NCBI RefSeq assembly: GCF_030272615.1
Contig: NC_081412.1
Coordinates: forward strand, 97,771,796-97,835,795
Source: Cryptomeria japonica
Taxonomy: Eukaryota; Streptophyta; Pinopsida; Cupressales; Cupressaceae
Direction of reading: 5' to 3'
Length of the DNA: 64,000 nucleotides
Shown: positions 11,659 to 21,917 of the stretch, piece by piece
Layout: the number at the start of each line of letters is the position of its first letter
Numbering within the stretch: position 1 is the stretch's first letter
The notes under the pieces: model-generated
Databases searched by the model: none
Told to the model about the DNA's origin: nothing
Seen by the model: the letters and a program-made list of their open reading frames with translations, nothing else
Translations under genes and position numbers: made by a program

Positions 11659-12492
11659 ATTCAACAAGTGAAAGATGGAATCTTTATCACTCAGTCCAAA
11701 TATGTCAAAGAGGTGTTGAAGACCTTTGGCATGGAAGACAACAAACTGGTTGGTACACTGATGGTGACCAGTTGTAAATTATCAAAAGAGGATGACTTAG
11801 GGTTGGTAAATGAGAAGGAATACCAATCAATGATTGGTAAATTGCACTATGTAGTACATAGCAGACCAGACATTGCACATGCAGTGGGCATTACTATGCA
11901 ATTCCAGAAAAGCCCAAGAGAATCCCACTTGGTAGTAGTCAAGTGGATTCTAAGATATCTGAAGGGAACTATTGACTATGGATTATGATATCCATAGAGT
12001 AATGATTTCAACCTAAAAGTGTTTACAGATGCTAACTAGGCCGGTAATGTGGACGACCAGAAGAGCACAACCGGTGGTGCAATCTTTCTTGGTGGTAGAC
12101 TAGTCTCATGGATGAGTAAGAAGCAGAGTTGTATCTCTCAGTCTACAGCAAAAGCAGAGTATGTTACAACATTTATGAACTGCACCCAGACAATTTGGAT
12201 GAAGCATGTATTAAATGGCTTCAAAGTTCCTGTATCAGAACCAGTAAGTATATTTTGTGACAACAAAAGTGCGATCAACATCTCCAAGAATCTGGTTTTA
12301 CATGCTAGAACCAAGCACTTCAAGCTCAAGTATCATTTCTTGAGGGAGAAAGTTCACAACAAAGAAGTTGTACTGGAACATGTTTCCAGTAAGGAGCAGT
12401 TAGCAGACATATTCACCAAGCCTCTACCGAAGGCTACCTTTACCTATTTGAGAGGTGAATTAGGGGTGCTACCCCTTCATAAGGTGAACTAA
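11659..12492 (+). pseudogene. C-terminal RT and RNase H region of Copia-A
   Basis: Two open pieces, 11668-11988 and 12049-12492, separated by stops in the stretch equivalent to YGLWYPYS and NADWAGN of Copia-B (Trp codons changed to TGA or TAG). RNase H signatures: STTGGAIFLGGRLVSWMSKK, STAKAEYV, FCDNKSAINISKN, ARTKHFKLKYHFLREK, and the terminal QLADIFTKPLPK. In a working element RNase H removes the RNA template during cDNA synthesis. Confidence 0.9.
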
Positions 12493-12721
12493 AGGTGTGT
12501 GCCCCACATCAGCCAGGACTTACATTGATATATCTTTTCTAGGATTGGTGTGTTGAAGGATGCTACTCCTTAGGGGGAGTAGCATAGTAGAACATAGATG
12601 TATATGCCTCCACATTGGCATTGTTGTCAAAAGGGGAGAAGATGTGAAGCGGAGAAGATATCTGTAGTGTTTGGGGAGAAGATGTGAAGTGGAGAGATAT
12701 CTTTGTATATTGCCATCAATG

Positions 12722-12735
12722 CCAAAGGGGGAGAT
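12722..12735 (+). other. Polypurine tract of Copia-A
   Basis: CCAAAGGGGGAGAT directly before the 3' LTR. GCCAA on its left and TTGGC at the LTR start can pair, enclosing the tract in a small hairpin. The same arrangement recurs in Copia-B and element D. A similar purine run lies near 12633. Confidence 0.8.
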
Positions 12736-14200
12736 TGTTGGCATATGTGCAAACTATGATGACATGATGATATTGTATGTTGTTATTGATGTCAATATGC
12801 TAAAGAGTGAACTAGTATATTGAAGTAAGCAACTTGCAAGAGAACCAGTATGATGTTGTGAATTGGTATATGTGAAAAAGTGAAGCGGTATGTATGTCCA
12901 AGTGAACTGGTATATGGAATGTTTTGTATCAAGGTTTCATATGGTATGACTACCAGTTGGTAGTCTTAGCTTTAGGGTTTCTGATTGAAGTTTTCCAAGC
13001 TTGTGTGATTCAACTGATGACATTGTGTGATGAGTTAGCATTGTATTGAAGAACAGATTGTGTTGCCACGTCAGCCTTGTGCGAGTGAAGGATCGTGCAT
13101 GAAGGAGATTGATCCTATCTACCTCGGGAATGTGTGAAGTCTTTGTAAACGGTGGAGAACGCATGATGGGTTATTAGCCTCCAAGAAGTGGTGAAGAAAG
13201 AATGTTGGAGAATGTCTTGAGATCTATTCAAGGCTATTGTAATCAATGCAATATGCTCAATGGCTAGGATTGAACCGACTGAATTGCTTAACCTAAAAAG
13301 TTTAGGGTTTAGGGTTTAAGCTACCAACCTATCTATTTCCTATAAGGTCGATGTTGTTTTTCATGTTGAGGTTGTTGGAAAATGTTGTGTGTGTATCTAA
13401 TTATAGAGATACGTGATTCTTGCCAGACCAGATAAGAGAATAGATACCTGCAGAGTGTGATTGCAGAAGGAAGGAACTAAAGCATGCATTGGCATTGAAG
13501 TGTTGTTACCAGATCATTGTAATACCTGTTGACCTCTAACCACTTCAACAGCTAGAAAATCCCTTAACAGGGTAGCTTTAACCGGCTTGCTATAAATCCT
13601 ATAACAGGGTGACTCAAAATCATTGAGTTCTTAAAATCCTCTAACAAGGTAACCTTTAACAGGGTTTAACCCTTAACCGGGTATTTTAGCCATCCCTTAA
13701 TTGGGTGATCCCTAGCAGGATCGGTTCTTAACAAAACATTGTAAATTCTTTAACCAGACTAGGCTCCTAATAGAGTGGACTTCAAAAGGGTTCAAAGAAC
13801 AGCTTGTGGGTATTCATTCCCACCGTGGTTTTTCCCAGTTGGGTTTCCACATGAAAAATATGTGTGTTATGTGTGATACTTTGTTATTCTTTGTCAAGTA
13901 GTAAAGCATGTTGAACCAGTAAGTCTTTACATTTCTATTGATGTATTACTAGTGTATGCATATGGGTGAAGTGAAAATAAGATGTTAGATTGTGTGGAAA
14001 GCTAAGAGTTACTGGTTTATGTCTTTCACATTCTTACTGTGTTTAACTAGTAGTAATCTGGTTTAGACCGGTGTTATTGCTTGCTAGTCAAGTGTAGTGT
14101 TTTCAGTCAAACCGGTTCAAGGAAAAGTGTTTTTGTCAGTACTGATTCACCCCCCCTCTTAGTACTGGTTTGGTACTAACTATTCATCATTGATTCATAA
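12736..14200 (+). mobile_element. 3' LTR of Copia-A
   Basis: Starts TGTTGGCATA and ends GATTCATAA, against GATTCATCA in the 5' LTR, so the terminal CA has mutated to AA. It carries two TTTAGGG units at 13301-13318. It keeps the 51-base segment missing from the 5' LTR. Target duplication GAGAG follows at 14201. Confidence 0.9.
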
Positions 14201-14826
14201 GAGAGGGGGAGTGAGAAAGTGAGAGAGAGAAAAGGGGAAAGGGAGAGGGAGAGAGGGAGGGAGAGTGAGAGTGACAAAGAGAGAGTGAGAGTGACAAAGA
14301 GAGAATGGGAAAGGGATACGCAGAGGGATAGAGAGAGGGAGAGTGAGAGATAGAAGGGGGCAGATAGGGAGAGAAGGGGAAATGGAGAGGGAGAGGTAGA
14401 GGGAGAGGCAGAGTGAGAGAGAGAGAGAAGAGGAAAGGGATGGGGAGAGGAATAGGGAGAGGGAGAGAGGGAGGGAGAGTGTAGGAGAGAAGGGGGGAGA
14501 TAGGGAGAGAAAGGGAGAGGGAGAGGGAGAGGGAAAGGGAGAGTGAGAGCGATAGAGAGATAGAGAGATAGAAGGGGAAAGGGATAGGAAGAGAAAGAGG
14601 AAGAGGGAGAGGGGGAGTGAGAGAGAGAGAAGGGGAAAGGGAGAGGGAGAGGAAGAGGGAGAGGTAGAGTGAGAGGAAGAAAATGGGAAATGGATAGGGA
14701 GAGGAAGAGGGAGATAGAGAGTGAGAGAGAGAGAGAAGGGGAAAGGGAGAGGGAGAGGGAGCGAGACAGGGAGAGGGAGAAGGAGAGGGAGATTGAGAGT
14801 GAGAGTGATGAGAGAGAAGGTGAAAA
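14201..14826 (+). repeat. GA-rich array, right half
   Basis: Continuation of the 5755-6893 array beyond Copia-A: GA, GGGAGA and GGGAAAGG units plus a GAGAGTGACAAA pair at 14265-14300. It grades into ordinary sequence at a CACACACAAC stretch near 14835. Open frames across it are low-complexity artefacts. Confidence 0.93.
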
Positions 14827-14884
14827 GGATGGACACACACAACACCATAGTTTCAAATTAAAAATTGTTGGCTCTGTCACAATT

Positions 14885-15945
14885 GTTTGCTTCATTTATT
14901 TGATCTAAGACAGTCTTCTATGTAGAAGATTCTCTCAAAATCATAGTAAAATTCTTTAATTCGGGAAGGCTACTAAGAATCTTCCCATCATAACAATGAA
15001 TGAAATCATTTGTCATTAACCTAAATTTTGCAAGAGTTTCATCAAATTCTTCTTTTCCAATCTAATTTTTATTCTTAATTTCATCCTTGTAGGACTTCCT
15101 CAACCTGTATATCCTACTGTTAGCCATCACTTGTCTAGGTGTTGAAGAAAGCTTTAAGTTTTTATCCAAGCAACAATTGACAAAATATGGCCTTACCAAA
15201 TACAGCATGTTGAAAATCTCTTTGAAGTTATTTTGGAAAAGAGTTCTTGAGAGTATAATGCATAGTTTTGAATTAACCTTTTTCAATTAATTTCATATAT
15301 TTGATATGCTATTTTGATTTTGATTACCTTCATAAAAAACAAGCAGGCTTGGGCTCTCTAATAGAAAATTTCCGATATGATTAGCCTCTTTAGGTAGGTT
15401 AACATTTTTCTCACAAGTTAGGCATACAAAATAATGTAGCTAATAAAAAGAACACTTTTTCTTCTATTCCACTCACATAGCATTGCCAAATGCCTGAAGT
15501 TTAATAAATTTTTCCCCTAATTTGGTTGCTCTTAGCCAATTTTATAATCTCTTCACATTATTAATTTGAATGAACTTCATTCCAAAAGGTCTTTGATCTC
15601 TTTAGAAAATAAAATGGAATCTCAATATACTCCACTTCTTGAACTCTCTTTCCCAAGGGAAAAGCATGTTTTTAGGAGCAATGATCAAATGCCTGCTTCT
15701 AGGAAATAATTCTAGGCAGGTCTTTAGAAAACTTGTAATGAGAAATGTTTTGCTTGTGCCCGAAGAATGAGAAATAAGAAAAATCCCACTTCATATGATG
15801 TAGGAAATTTCATTTTTTTTAGAATCAAACCTCCTCCAATATCTCTCCATAAAAATTCAAAATGCATCTTTTTGGTGAGCATACATGCTTTCTTTTAATC
15901 TTGATTTTAGATTTCACATAGAATTCTCTGGAGGACAAGTTTTGA
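14885..15945 (-). pseudogene. CLASSY/DRD1-type SNF2 chromatin-remodelling ATPase, decayed fragment
   Basis: Minus-strand translation shows, in SNF2 order: FEFLWRDIGGGLIL (near 15840); GIFLISHSSGTSKT (about 15746-15790), where HAPGTGKT is expected, so Walker A has lost its key Gly; LELFPRSRHLIIAPKNMLF and WEREFKKW (15630-15720); then LLESPSLFF; and at 15062-15286 LFQNNFKEIFNMLYLVRP, the counterpart of the TPFQNNxxELxNTLxLVRP motif of the CLSY/DRD1 group. The tail (FDETLAKFRLMTNDFIHCYDG, then ILSSLPELK) matches the stretch after it. That family helps Pol IV and Pol V in RNA-directed DNA methylation. Many stops and frame changes; the DEGH box and C-terminal helicase lobe were not found. Domain identity rests on remembered family motifs. 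Confidence 0.72.
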
Positions 15946-16020
15946 GGAAAGAGTTTATACTATGGTCTTAAACATGTATAAGTTTGGGGAGCACATGAAA
16001 AGTCCACTCCATGAACATAA

Positions 16021-16530
16021 TAAGGAGAGAGAGAGAGAGAGAGAGAAGAAGATACATAGAGACAAAGAGAGTGAGAGAGAGAAGGGAAAATGGATAGGAA
16101 GAAGAAGATACAAGAGACAGAGACAGAGAGATAGGGGAAAAGGGAGAGGCAGAGGAAGAGATAGATCCCTTTACCTCTCTCCCTCTCCCTCTCCCTCTCT
16201 CCCTCACCTTCACCCTCTCTCCTTCTCTCTCTCTCTAGATCCCTCCCCCTAATTACTCTCTCTCCCTAGATCCCTTTCCCCCCCTCTCTCTCTCACCCCC
16301 TATCCCTATCCCTTGAACTCCCTATCCCTCTCTCTCTATCCCTTTCCTAAACAAGGTATCAGATATCCCTCTCTCACTCTCACACTCCCCAAACCTCTTT
16401 CTCTCTAGATCTCTTTACCCTTCACTCCCTCTCTCTTTACCTTCTCTCTCTCTCTATACTCTCACTTCCCCAAGTCTCTCTCTCTCCCTATCATATACAA
16501 GGTATTGAATCTCTCTCTAGATCCCTTTAT

Positions 16531-16570
<40 letters not shown>

Positions 16571-16627
16571 TCTCACTTTCCCCAAGTCTCTCTCTCTATC
16601 CCCTTCTCTCCCTATCTAGATACAAGG

Positions 16628-16681
<54 letters not shown>

Positions 16682-16907
16682 CTTCTCTCCCTGTCCCCCT
16701 CTCTCTCTCCCTATCCTAAACAAGGTATCAGATATTTCTCTCTCCCTCTCCCCCCTCTCTCTCTAGATACCTTTACACTTCTCTCCCTATCTATCCATCT
16801 AACTTTACCCTTCTCTCCCTATCTCTCCCTCTCCCTTTTCCCTTCTCTCCCTATTTAGATCACTTTCCCCTTATCCCTTTTGAACCCCCTCTCTCTCTCT
16901 ATCATAA
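16021..16907. repeat. GA array switching to a CT array with regular spacers
   Basis: GA repeats at 16021-16150 flip to CT repeats from about 16165. In the CT half a spacer of the type ACAAGGTATCAGATAT recurs near 16352, 16498, 16624, 16720 and 16909, so the array is an ordered minisatellite rather than simple sequence. Near-pure (CT)n runs lie at 16535-16566 and 16630-16680. It leads into repeat R (left copy). Confidence 0.85.
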
Positions 16908-18030
16908 ACAAGGTATCATATATCAGATATTATCCGATATCCGATATCTTTTATTATTAATATATTAATAAAAATTTAAATATATTATTAAAAATATTAA
17001 TAATATATATTATTAATATATTTAAATATACTATTAAAATATTAATACTATATATTATTAATATATATTAATATATTAATAAAAATCAGATATCGGATTT
17101 ATATCCGATATTCGATTTGTATCAGATACCCGATTCATATTGGATATCTGATATCTCTGATAAAAATCAGAAACCTTGGTATTTGACTCAGGTTGCATTA
17201 GGATTTGGCTAGAAAATGTCAAACCTGGAAAGTCAATAGAAAAAAAAATGTGTTTTTGAGTGTTCCTTACTTTTTTAGACTTCGCTCTAGTGGCTGACGA
17301 CTTTTTTTTAGCCGAAATTGATGAAACGAAAAGGGATTTTTAAGGAAAATCTCATCTCTCTAACAATATAAGTTTTGTCTTGTTTTGACATTAATAAATA
17401 ATTATTATTCATTTTCCAATTGAATTCTAACTAAAGTTTTGATTGATAGGCTGATTGGAAAACACCTATAACTTTTAAATGGTATCACATTTTTTGAATC
17501 CGAAATATGTGTCACATTCTATGCTTTGCATACTATAGGATTTAAAAACAAATTGAATTTCATAAAGTTTTGACCAAGATAAGGTGGTCAGACATACAAG
17601 TTTTTATATTTTTAAAAAGTTGTTGTAAAAAATTCATAATTAATTATTTAAATAAAAAATTTACCACAAAAATATGTGTCACATTTGGACACGATTCTTC
17701 TACTTATATTTAAAATCTTATAAAAAAAAATTATGATTTGATTGTGGTTAGGGTGGTCATACATACAACTACTTCTTATCTTTTTCTTGAAATTTTAGTA
17801 CTATTGCATTGAAGTTTCAATTTTTTCGTCAAATAGATTTTATTTTTTTTAGAAAACAACTAGTAGCTTAGAAACTACATTCAATTTTTTAAAGATTCTA
17901 TTCTTACATATTTTTAAAATAATGTTCATAACTTATTCAAATTTTTATGTCAAGTTGCCTAACTCTATTTTTCTTAAATTTCATTACCACTTAAGGGCCT
18001 GTTTTGGCCCACCATGATCCTGCACATACC
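16908..18030 (-). mobile_element. Repeat R, left copy (arm of a putative inverted-repeat element)
   Basis: Reading from the array outward: a cluster of self-complementary GATATCCGATAT-type motifs (16925-17150) around a strongly AT-rich palindromic core, then about 0.8 kb of AT-rich sequence, then a terminal stretch whose complement begins GGTATGTGCAGGATCATGG (18030 back to 18012). The whole arm matches 33394-34480 in reverse orientation with moderate divergence. Its end resembles the terminal repeat of the element at 56043-61051 (GGGTAAGTGCAAG). Nothing coding. Confidence 0.6.
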
Positions 18031-18031
18031 C

Positions 18032-18059
18032 TAAAGTTAAATATTAATATTTAACTTTA
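18032..18059. repeat. Perfect 28-base AT-rich palindrome
   Basis: The two halves (14 bases each, first half TAAAGTTAAATATT) are exact reverse complements with no spacer. It lies immediately outside the end of repeat R. Confidence 0.7.
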
Positions 18060-19688
18060 TAATCTAACTTTATCAATGTATTAATAAATCATATCAATGA
18101 TAATAAGTTCTTCAATCGATATTGAACATTTTCCATTGACATGATACTATCATTGATGATCCAAACCTGGCCCAATTGACTTACTATAAATAGTAAGCAT
18201 CCCCAAAACACAACAAAACACTTCAGAAACACTTGCAACTAAGACTACCTAGGTCAAATATAATCAAGATCCCTTAAATGTCCTGGTTAGCCTACAAAAA
18301 ATATGAAGAAATAAGCTAACGACAACATCATACAATGTGTGCTAGAAAGGGGACATTACAATGAACAACTTGTTGTGAGTTCCATAGAGGGGTACCCACC
18401 TCCCTATCTCCTTATTTTGGTCCCCTTTGTAGTGGGATCAGGGCGTGGTACTTCTTGGTCTGGACCATGGCGCCCTAAAATGTTATGGTCCCCCTCAAAG
18501 GGACCCAAATTTGAAATAGAGCGCGTGTTGTATTTCCCTAATGAGAATTCATCCCCATGGCTATACATGATCGTTGGAGGTCAGCCTTATTAGTAATTTA
18601 CCTAGAAACCCCTATATAAAGATATTTTATTATCGTATTTTCATCTAACAATCTAACCAATCTAAGTCTCCATCCCCAATATTGGTGCATTCATGAAGCA
18701 TTCATTATCAAGCATTTTTAGAGATCTTCAAGGCTACATATTCATCCTTCAACCATTGTGGAGAAAAATTACATCAATATTATGCAAGAATATGTGTGTG
18801 ATTGGGGTTTTGTGTTTTTCATGCCATTTCATACAACATTTGTGATTATATTCAAAGAGAAAAGCAACATCATCAACAAGTGCAAATCTAAGGTATATCT
18901 ATTTAGTATTTATTTCAATATTTGCATTTTTTTCGTTCAAGGTTAATTCCTAAATAAGGGTTTGAATTAGGAAAACTGCTATTCTCCATAATTTCCCCCT
19001 TCTTTCTGTGTCCAAGAAATAGGTATAGAGCTTTGGTCAGGAGGGTCGATAGAGTTTACAGGGACAAACAAGTTCAACTTTTGACTACAAAAAATTTAGA
19101 GGTCCATGACGAATTGATATTTCCTGATCCTGAAAAATCAAGTTGAACTTCTGGGAATAGATCCATGAAATCTTATTTTCCTTAGATCTAGGTTGGTGTC
19201 TCTGTATGACATTTTTAGCTCACCTTTTTTGGCCAATCTCTTCATTAATGATCTATTTTTCCCTAATATTCAACAATTCAATTCAAGGAGGAGAAGGCCC
19301 TATCCAAGGAGCCTAGAATTTGATCAAAATATTGGTCTTGCAAGGCTAGATCTATTAGATTCCTCTCCTTCCTAATGTAGTTGTTTAATTAGGACATTTA
19401 GTGGTTTTATTATCTTAATTTAACTGTAACCCAAATTTCCACCATTACACTCTCCATAATCATAAATTAGTGGGACCATAGGACTAAACTTGAGAAAGTT
19501 AGTGCTCACTTTCTTATTGTCAACACTTTGCACTCAATATAGTGGTTGCCACTGGAAAGTAATCTATTTTTCCAACCATAAGTGCAAGCTAAGAACAAGA
19601 GATAACCACTAGTTGACGCCTAAACTCCTATCCAATATTAGATATGGTTAGCTACAACACTTATTCCTTTCATGTAAAACCAAAAAAT
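18060..19688. other. Uncharacterised repeat-like DNA
   Basis: No gene recognised. GAAAGGGGACATTACA ends near 18361 and could be the terminus of a minus-strand LTR (sense TGTAATGTCCCC), with a CTATTTATAG stretch near 18187 as its TATA; no partner LTR was found. A second TATA-like CTATATAAAG lies near 18611. The 84-codon ORF at 18339-18593 has no recognisable domain. Probably remnants of other LTR elements. Confidence 0.3.
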
Positions 19689-20244
19689 TGAAGAACACAA
19701 ATGGACACTGAGAGGGGGTGAATTAGTGTATTTTAGAACTTTTAAATATGTGTGCAAGTACTAGACTTGCAAATTAATTAAGAACACACACACACAAAAA
19801 TCAAACCATAACATAGAATATATGAGGAAAACCAAATGTGGGAAAAACCTCAATGAGAATAGCTACTGGAGTCTACTGCTCCAATCCAGCCTCACAGTTA
19901 ATAATAGATTACAAAATTTAGGGCACCAACCCAAGGAGCGCCAACCCTTGAACTTTCGGGCACCAACCCAAGGATCACCAACCATTGATTTTATGAGCAC
20001 CTACTAAAAGGAGCACTGACCCCTGCTCTGAGAACCCACTCAGATATTTACAATGATTATCAAAAATTTTACAACGGAGTTATAAAGCCTTGTTACAAAT
20101 GAGTTTTGTAGCACTTACAAATTTCTCATAACATGAGAATGAATTTCTTTGTCTGCAAATTCACTTCCTCTATTTCTTCTCCTTACCTTGTCTTCCTGTC
20201 TTCTTCTCTCTACTACAACTTCACCTTACATAACACTTTATTCT
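19689..20244 (-). mobile_element. Element D 3' LTR, left segment
   Basis: The TGAAGAACAC edge is followed by the CACTGA/G-run/TTAGTG block (19705-19728) and the GGAAAACC...GGGAAAAACC block (near 19825-19850) found in the PBS-proximal part of all LTRs here. The segment is cut at 20244 by element C and continues at 27757. The repeated CACCAACCCAAGG phrase near 19925-19985 is internal. Confidence 0.55.
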
Positions 20245-21366
20245 TGATGAATACTAAGAGGGGGGGTGAATTAGTATGCCAAAAATCAGTGTACTTAAAC
20301 ACTTTGCTAGACTAACAGTAAACCGGTAAAACAGTTTAGCAAACAAAACCGGTTAGCACACATGCAAACCAAATAGCAAATAATGCATTCACCCACAGAA
20401 GCACAAGCACCATAACACAAGAGATTTTGATGTGGAAACCCAAATGGGAAAAACCACGGTGAGATGGAACTCACAAGTAACTATTTGCAGAATAGGAACC
20501 AAACCGGTTAAGGTCATACAATGTTCTTTACCAGAACAGATCCTATTAGGAATCTCAATCTTTGTTAGGAGATAAGTCCGATTAAAGACTACTTTGCTAG
20601 AGGATTTCATATCCATAGATGTGAACCACCTTGTTAGAGGATTTATAGAAGGCTTTTGGGCCTACCTAGTTAAGGGCTTCAGACTTGTCGAAGATGTAAG
20701 TAATCAACAAGTGAGTGATCTAGCAAAATAACACAGATTGCTTGGCTAGATCCTTGATAGCTCATTCCTAATGCATTCTAGAATTACTTCAGTCTTCAAC
20801 TCATTCTCACTTTCTCTAACTCATCAACCACCTTAAACCCTAGCAACAACCTAAAACCCTAGACATGATGTCCTTATAAAGGATTCTGATTTCATGTCGG
20901 TCCAATAGGATTACAATACAATTTCCTAGGTTCAATGCATCTAGACATATTCTGTAACATGACACAAAAAGCACTATTGAAGTGTTGGCACCGTCAAATA
21001 ACCGGTGGATGGTAACTCATCACAAAATTTTGGTTGGTAACTCATCACAAAGTATTACCGGTTCATACAAAATACGAATTTAAGCAAAATACCAGTTGCC
21101 GGTTTGACAAAATGAAGACTGGGAAACATGTGTTCTGTCGCTTTGATCCTTCGTACAGCTTGAGATCCTCGAACCGCTTGGGGTCAACATACTGCTTTAG
21201 ATTGGTAAACACTTTCTGCAAAACACCAATAGCCTAAGGACTATAATGCATCATACAGGTTGGGAACAATTGTCGGTTGAGCATAACTCATACATATAAA
21301 AGTGATCTCAATGCAAGTGTGTGTCCATCAATGAAAATCACAACATAATCATCAAAAATGCCAATA
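20245..21366 (-). mobile_element. 3' LTR of element C
   Basis: Edges TGATGAATAC and TGCCAATA (CA mutated to TA). A TATA candidate on the minus strand is at 20874-20880, with two AAACCCTAG telo-box-like motifs just downstream in sense direction (about 20835-20862). The internal polypurine tract follows at about 21367-21377 (sense CTAAAGGGGGAAAT), and a second purine run lies at 21560-21570. Confidence 0.85.
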
Positions 21367-21917
21367 ATTTCCCCCTTTAGCATTGATGGAAACACTTAGG
21401 AAATTTTGACATCTAAGTGTTTTACAACAAAAATATGCCATAATCAAAATTACTCCCCCTAAGCATATACACTATCCCTTTTGTAGAAAATACAATGTCT
21501 ACTACTTCTTAACAGAAATAGCATGAAAGTATACATCAAAACATTCAAAATTTATACTTCTCCCCCTTTTCCAACAATGACAAAAATAATATTACAGACT
21601 GACCCCCGTTTCATTAAAATAATAAGTGTTTATGACAGTAAAGAATAGAACTTGTCAAAAACTGATTTAAAGTCCTGCAAAAATTGTTTCATAGATAAGG
21701 ACTAGGACTCAATTAGGGAGGTAGCCACTTCCTTCTCGGTCTGCATCTGAGAGACCTATTCTTCCATGGCATCTAATGTGCTCATCTCTTGAGTCACCGT
21801 TAAGGCATCCAGATTTAGATAACATTTATGAAGTATCTGCAGGCGAGGGAGTAGAACCAGTTGCAGTTCCTACAAATCTCAAGTCCGGTTGCTAATTTCC
21901 AACTCTATTTTGGCAAA

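Larger units (their letters stand above)
6894..14200 (+). mobile_element. Copia-A: complete but defective Ty1/copia LTR retrotransposon
   Basis: Two LTRs (6894-8328 and 12736-14200) flank a 4.4-kb interior with PBS, gag, protease, integrase, reverse transcriptase, RNase H and PPT in copia order. The five bases GAGAG precede it (6889-6893) and follow it (14201-14205). The flanks form one GA array, so this is a real insertion. The interior carries about ten in-frame stops and at least two frameshifts, so it should not encode a working polyprotein. It is the same family as Copia-B; both end in TGTTGGCAT and share a 59-70% looking-alike LTR plan, though I did not compute identity. Confidence 0.93.

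Noticed and set aside
8400-12492. TAG recoded as Gln in these elements
   Set aside because: Many TAGs do fall on Gln codons, but TGA, TAA and frameshifts are also present and plant nuclei use the standard code. Methylation-linked decay explains it.
14176-14895. Three overlapping minus-strand ORFs of over 210 codons
   Set aside because: All are readings of the GA/CT array right half.
18339-18593. 84-codon ORF as a gene
   Set aside because: No recognisable domain, no conserved partner in the window, and set in repeat-like sequence.
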